The position numbers and the translations under genes were made by a program. Below, in pieces: positions 60,818 through 64,000 of a DNA stretch of 64,000 nucleotides; the first letter of the stretch is position 1, and the number at the start of each line of letters is the position of its first letter. The notes below the pieces were generated by a model that worked only from the letters and a program-made list of their open reading frames with translations, was not told the DNA's origin and did not search any database. Source of the DNA: Acetobacter farinalis (GTDB lineage Bacteria > Pseudomonadota > Alphaproteobacteria > Acetobacterales > Acetobacteraceae); the NCBI RefSeq assembly GCF_026240015.1, contig NZ_JAPIUX010000001.1, positions 620,001 to 684,000 on the forward strand, read 5' to 3'.

Positions 60818-62800
60818 ATGTCAGTTTCACATTTCTCCGCATGGGGTCAGCGGGCTGCGTTGCCGCTGGCTTTTCTGCTCCTGAGCGCCTGTTCTTCTCC
60901 GTCAGGGACCGCTCCTTCAGCCTCGTCACCCGCACCTGTGGCGATGGAGCCGCAGGAGGGGTCTGCGCCTGCCGGGCAAACTGCCGTGTCTGGTTCGGTT
61001 TCAGAGCGCCTGACAGTCTGGCTCAGTCTGGTGGGCTCCCATCATGCCAGCGCGCAGGAATATGCTGATTTTCTGAAAACACGCCCCGTCTGGCCGCGTT
61101 GGCAGCTTTTGCAGACGCATATGCAGCAGGCTCTGTCAAAAGAGACAGATCCTGCCGTTCTGGCGCGCCTGTGCGCACAAGCCCTGACGTACGGCCCCGC
61201 TCTGGCGCAGTGCCAGAACCAGTTGGGCGCTTCGGATTCCGGGCTTTCCAGCCATCTTGCCGCGGAAGCTAAGCAAGGGTGGATGAATGGGAATGATGCC
61301 CCCTCTGCCGCGGCAGCTCTGGCAGCGGCGTTCCCGCAGGCCGTGACGCAGGAGGCCTCGTGGCTGAGGTTTAACCGGCAGGAAAAAGCAGGCCTGCTTT
61401 CTGCAGCCCGGCAGACCGTGCCGTATCTGGGTGGCTCCCGACAAGCGCAGGCACAGGCCCGCCTTGCCTTCCGCGCCAATGATGCCGGGGCTGAGGCACT
61501 CGCGGCCTCCCTGCCCTCCTCTGAGGCCGCTGACCCGTATCTGACGCTGGATCATCTGCGCTGGCTGCGGATACAAAAGCGGGACGCCGAGGCCGTGGCG
61601 CTCTGGAAAAGTGCCGGGGTGCGGGCCGAGGCAGAAGCGCGGCACCCCGCTTTCTGGCGTGAGCGCGATGCGCTGGCGCGTGACCTTGTGCAGGCCGGCC
61701 AGAATGACGATGCGCTGTATCTGGCCAATGACACGACCCTGACCGGGGCCAACCGGCTTGATGCGCAATTCCTGAGTGGCTGGATCGCGCTGCAGAAGCT
61801 GCATAACCCTACACAGGCCGAGGTCTTTTTCAGGCCGCTGGCGGACTCTCCGTCTCTTATTACCAGAAGCCGTGGGTTTTACTGGCTCGGGCGCGCCCGT
61901 CAGGCGGCGCAGGACACCGCATCCGCGCAGGCGGACTGGCGGAAAGCCGCAAGTTATCCGGGCACCTTCTATGGGCAGATGGCCGCAGCGCAACTTGCCG
62001 GGGATGAGGCCACATTGCTGGCGCCTGACCATATTCCTGCGGGCGTCACGCAGGCTCTGGCGGCGCAGCGGGATCAGGCTCCAGCATCTGGCGGTAATCG
62101 CCTTGCCGGGAGTGATCTGGCTCAGGCGGCGCAGCTGCTTGTGTCCTGGGGAGACAAGCCGCATGCGCGTGATTTTCTGATGCTGCTTGCGCAGCAGCTG
62201 GTTTCCATGTCCGACCGGGTGGCGCTTTCTGATCTGGCGATGCGCCTTGGTCTGCCGGATGTGGCCGTTACCGTGGCACGGCAGGCGGGCCGTAACGGCG
62301 TGTTCCTGCTGCATTCCGGCTGGCCTGTTGCTTATAAGCCGCCCGCAACATCCCTGCCGTCCGGGTTGGTTCTGGGGCTGTCACGGCAGGAAAGCAATTT
62401 CAATCCCGACGCTGTCAGTTCATCCAACGCCATCGGGCTGATGCAGCTCAAGCCCGCCACGGCAGGTGACATGGTCGGGAGAGCCGGTGTTCCGGCGTCA
62501 GCCGCGACAGCATCCGGCCTGCATGATCCGGAAAACAACATGGCGCTTGGCGCGGCCTATCTGTCTTACCTGCAGGATAAATTCGGGAATATCGTGCCGT
62601 ATATGACGGCTGCCTATAATGGCGGCCCGACCCGCCTGAACCGTTGGCTTGCCGCGGCGGGAGATCCCGCCCGGAGTGGTGCCTCCCAAGCCGAGATGAT
62701 TGACTGGATTGAGAGCATTCCTTTCTCGGAGACGCGAAACTACGTTCAGCGGGTATGGGAAAACATGACGATTTATGCGGCTATGAGGAAACACTCATGA
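60818..62800 (+). CDS. slt: Lytic murein transglycosylase, soluble Slt70 type with lipobox
   Basis: The 660-residue protein has an N-terminal signal ending LLSACSS with Cys25, so it is probably a lipoprotein, unlike E. coli Slt70. A long helical superhelix follows (many Ala-rich repeats, residues about 60-480). Then comes the C-terminal SLT domain with catalytic Glu in GLSRQESNFNPDAVSSSNAIGLMQLKPATA and NNMALGAAYLSYL, PYMTAAYNGGPTRLNRWL. It cuts glycan strands with anhydro-muramyl ends. Overlap with pgpA by 4 bases shows coupling. Confidence 0.93.
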   Translation: MSVSHFSAWGQRAALPLAFLLLSACSSPSGTAPSASSPAPVAMEPQEGSAPAGQTAVSGSVSERLTVWLSLVGSHHASAQEYADFLKTRPVWPRWQLLQTHMQQALSKETDPAVLARLCAQALTYGPALAQCQNQLGASDSGLSSHLAAEAKQGWMNGNDAPSAAAALAAAFPQAVTQEASWLRFNRQEKAGLLSAARQTVPYLGGSRQAQAQARLAFRANDAGAEALAASLPSSEAADPYLTLDHLRWLRIQKRDAEAVALWKSAGVRAEAEARHPAFWRERDALARDLVQAGQNDDALYLANDTTLTGANRLDAQFLSGWIALQKLHNPTQAEVFFRPLADSPSLITRSRGFYWLGRARQAAQDTASAQADWRKAASYPGTFYGQMAAAQLAGDEATLLAPDHIPAGVTQALAAQRDQAPASGGNRLAGSDLAQAAQLLVSWGDKPHARDFLMLLAQQLVSMSDRVALSDLAMRLGLPDVAVTVARQAGRNGVFLLHSGWPVAYKPPATSLPSGLVLGLSRQESNFNPDAVSSSNAIGLMQLKPATAGDMVGRAGVPASAATASGLHDPENNMALGAAYLSYLQDKFGNIVPYMTAAYNGGPTRLNRWLAAAGDPARSGASQAEMIDWIESIPFSETRNYVQRVWENMTIYAAMRKHS

Positions 62801-63285
62801 CACCTGCCCGTTTTCTCGCAACCTTTGGTGGCTGTGGGCTGGCGCCGCGTGCTCCCGGCACCGTGGGCTCTCTGGCGGCGCTCCTTCTGGGCCTCCCTCT
62901 CCTCAAGCGCCCCCGCATGCTGGTGGGGGCAATCGGGTGTGTAACCCTTGCGGGCTGGTGGGCGGCTGATCGGGCTGGAGAGGGTGAGGATCATAGCTGG
63001 ATTGTGATTGATGAAGTCGCAGGGATGTGGGTCAGCCTGCTGGCCTGCCTGCCAGAAAATGCTGAAGACCCTGCTTCCGTGAAAAAAAGCGTGGGTTTTT
63101 CCCTGCTGGCATTTGCTCTCTTCCGCCTGTTTGACATCAGGAAGCCCGGCCCTGTGGGCTATCTGGACCGCAAACATGGAGCGACCGGGATCATGGGGGA
63201 TGATCTGGTCGCTGGAGCCATGGCGGCAGCCTGTATTGGCGCAGGGCGTCTGGTTGCGCGCCATATCCGGCCTTGCAGGGGGTAG
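62797..63285 (+). CDS. pgpA: Phosphatidylglycerophosphatase A
   Basis: This 162-residue inner-membrane enzyme removes phosphate from phosphatidylglycerol phosphate. FGGCGLAPRAPGTVGSLAALLLG at the N-terminus, the WIVIDEVAGMWVSLL block with metal Asp/Glu, FALFRLFDIRKPGPVGYLDRKHGATGIMGDDLVAG and a final helix are the family signature. The product feeds cardiolipin synthase at 51-52.6 kb. The ATG overlaps the slt stop; cinA follows 5 bases after the stop. Confidence 0.95.
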   Translation: MTPARFLATFGGCGLAPRAPGTVGSLAALLLGLPLLKRPRMLVGAIGCVTLAGWWAADRAGEGEDHSWIVIDEVAGMWVSLLACLPENAEDPASVKKSVGFSLLAFALFRLFDIRKPGPVGYLDRKHGATGIMGDDLVAGAMAAACIGAGRLVARHIRPCRG

Positions 63286-63290
63286 AACAT

Positions 63291-63806
63291 ATGGACACCT
63301 CCCTTCTGGTCGAGGCTGATGAGGCCGATCTTGTTCGACTGTCAGGAGACCTTCTGGCGGCGCTGCGGCGTTCCGGCGGGAAGTTGGTTACGGCTGAAAG
63401 CTGCACAGGCGGGCTGGTTGCGGCCTTGCTGACACAACATGCAGGCTCTTCCGATGTGATGGAAGGCGGGCTGGTCACGTATTCAAACAGCATGAAGCAA
63501 AGTGTTCTTGGCGTGCGAAAGGACACTCTGAGTGCGTTCGGTGCTGTCAGTGCCGAAACAGTGCGGGAAATGGCTGTGGGGGCTTTGCGCATCGCGCAAG
63601 ATGCCACGCACTCTGTTGCCATCTCAGGTATTGCGGGGCCGGGTGGCGGCTCTGCGGAGAAACCTGTGGGGCTGGTCTGGTTTGGAACTGCGGTAAGAGG
63701 CGGTGAGGTGTTGGCGGAAGCCAAAGTGTTCAAGGGCGGGCGGACAGATGTGCGCTCTCAGGCCGCGCGCCACGCCCTCTATCTGGTCAGGCAAAGGCTC
63801 TCCTGA
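63291..63806 (+). CDS. CinA C-terminal domain protein (nicotinamide-nucleotide amidase, PncC-like)
   Basis: The 171-residue protein starts at ATG 63291, with AGGGGGT upstream. It consists only of the CinA C-terminal domain: KLVTAESCTGGLVAALLTQHAGSSDVMEGGLVTYSN, ETVREMAVGALR, AISGIAGPGGGSAEKPVGLVWFG. The Ser in ESCTGG and the Gly-rich GIAGPGGG are the active-site parts. Such enzymes deamidate nicotinamide mononucleotide for NAD recycling. The N-terminal molybdopterin-like half of full CinA is absent, as in PncC. Confidence 0.93.
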   Translation: MDTSLLVEADEADLVRLSGDLLAALRRSGGKLVTAESCTGGLVAALLTQHAGSSDVMEGGLVTYSNSMKQSVLGVRKDTLSAFGAVSAETVREMAVGALRIAQDATHSVAISGIAGPGGGSAEKPVGLVWFGTAVRGGEVLAEAKVFKGGRTDVRSQAARHALYLVRQRLS

Positions 63807-63831
63807 CGTCAGCCGAAAGGCCTGAAAACAG

Positions 63832-63866
63832 AAAAACGCCAGAAGGCCCTGCCCTCTGGCGTTTTT
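63832..63866. terminator. Bidirectional intrinsic terminator
   Basis: AAAAACGCCAGA (63832-63843) and TCTGGCGTTTTT (63855-63866) form a perfect 12-base stem with an 11-base loop and A/T tails on both sides. It ends the slt-pgpA-cinA unit and the minus-strand gene at the window edge. Confidence 0.9.
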
Positions 63867-63917
63867 CTTGGCGCTTTCAGAGTGCGGGAGGCCCGCACCC
63901 TCAAGGCAGTAGGCTAC

Positions 63918-64000
63918 TTACTGACCAGCAACCGGAGCATTGGCCGGTACAGTTGCTGTCGGCATTGCCGGGGCAGCAGGAGCCGTAACATTCGGCATTG
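63918..64000 (-). CDS. C-terminal end of a Pro/Ala-rich protein, cut by window edge
   Basis: On the minus strand an open frame enters from the right edge and ends with TAA at 63918-63920. The visible tail reads MPNVTAPAAPAMPTATV then PANAPVAGQ, a Pro/Ala/Thr-rich low-complexity end as seen in secreted or periplasmic proteins. The shared terminator at 63832-63866 lies 50 bases after the stop. Only about 27 codons are visible, so no function can be given. Confidence 0.55.
   Translation of the reverse strand, partial: MPNVTAPAAPAMPTATVPANAPVAGQ

Noticed and set aside
1..64000. tRNA, rRNA, tmRNA, CRISPR, IS or prophage genes
   Set aside because: No T-loop type sequences with matching acceptor stems, no regular repeat-spacer arrays, no transposase or phage structural proteins were recognised in any gap or frame.

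Overview
The window is a stretch of conserved chromosome from an alphaproteobacterium. It looks most like an acetic acid bacterium (Acetobacteraceae, Acetobacter-like). The indications are a moderately high-GC genome, a Gram-negative outer-membrane gene set (Kdo and lipid A enzymes, an OprB sugar porin, an LpxR-type deacylase), malate:quinone oxidoreductase, an alphaproteobacterial sulfate-assimilation cluster with DUF2849 and DUF934 partners, and a CspA-type protein with two cold-shock domains. The assignment to a genus is inference; no rRNA or tRNA gene is present to settle it. No insertion sequence, prophage, CRISPR array or recognisable defence island was found.

Layout. 1-12.4 kb: end of fabI, aroC, an OsmC-type peroxidase, mqo, an OprB porin, the 7-deazaguanine genes queE-queC-queD, bioB, threonine aldolase behind a structured leader RNA, and an SDR/LysR divergent pair. 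12.4-13.3 kb: a 946-base gene-free region holding a strong candidate dif (XerC/XerD chromosome dimer resolution) site. 13.3-22.3 kb: a complete run from sulfate to sulfide (cysH, cysD, cysNC, cysT-cysW-cysA, DUF2849, cysI, DUF934). 22.3-26.3 kb: Kdo/lipid A genes with translational overlaps (a DUF374-WaaA fusion, lpxK, an LpxL-like acyltransferase). 26.4-33 kb: an IMPase-family enzyme, a SYLF protein, and the fatty-acid genes fabD-fabG-acpP-fabF followed by mltG on the minus strand. 33-41.8 kb: YdcF, a methyltransferase, a signal-less OpuAC-like protein, LpxR, a double cold-shock protein, smpB, dapA, pheA and kdsB. 41.9-53 kb: a cytochrome c, hisN, serA, comM, metC-sseA, an XRE regulator, an AI-2E family permease, an EEP phosphatase, cardiolipin synthase and YraN. 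53-60 kb: a purine operon purC-purS-(Rap1a-like)-purQ-purL running into bolA and grxD, with purB just upstream. 60-64 kb: a TerC family protein, slt, pgpA, cinA and the tail of a Pro/Ala-rich protein.

The most interesting non-coding observation is at chromosome scale. The octamer GGGNAGGG (the KOPS motif that steers FtsK in E. coli) was counted by eye. It lies mostly on the plus strand left of the candidate dif (7 plus, 2 minus) and only on the minus strand right of it (28 minus, none plus), regardless of which strand encodes the local genes. Both arms therefore point at the dif candidate, which suggests that this window contains the replication terminus.

Other points worth a look are the leader RNA with S-box-like sequence blocks upstream of ltaE, the DUF374-WaaA fusion, a secreted Rap1a/Tai-like protein embedded by 4-base overlaps in the purine operon, and several candidate operators.
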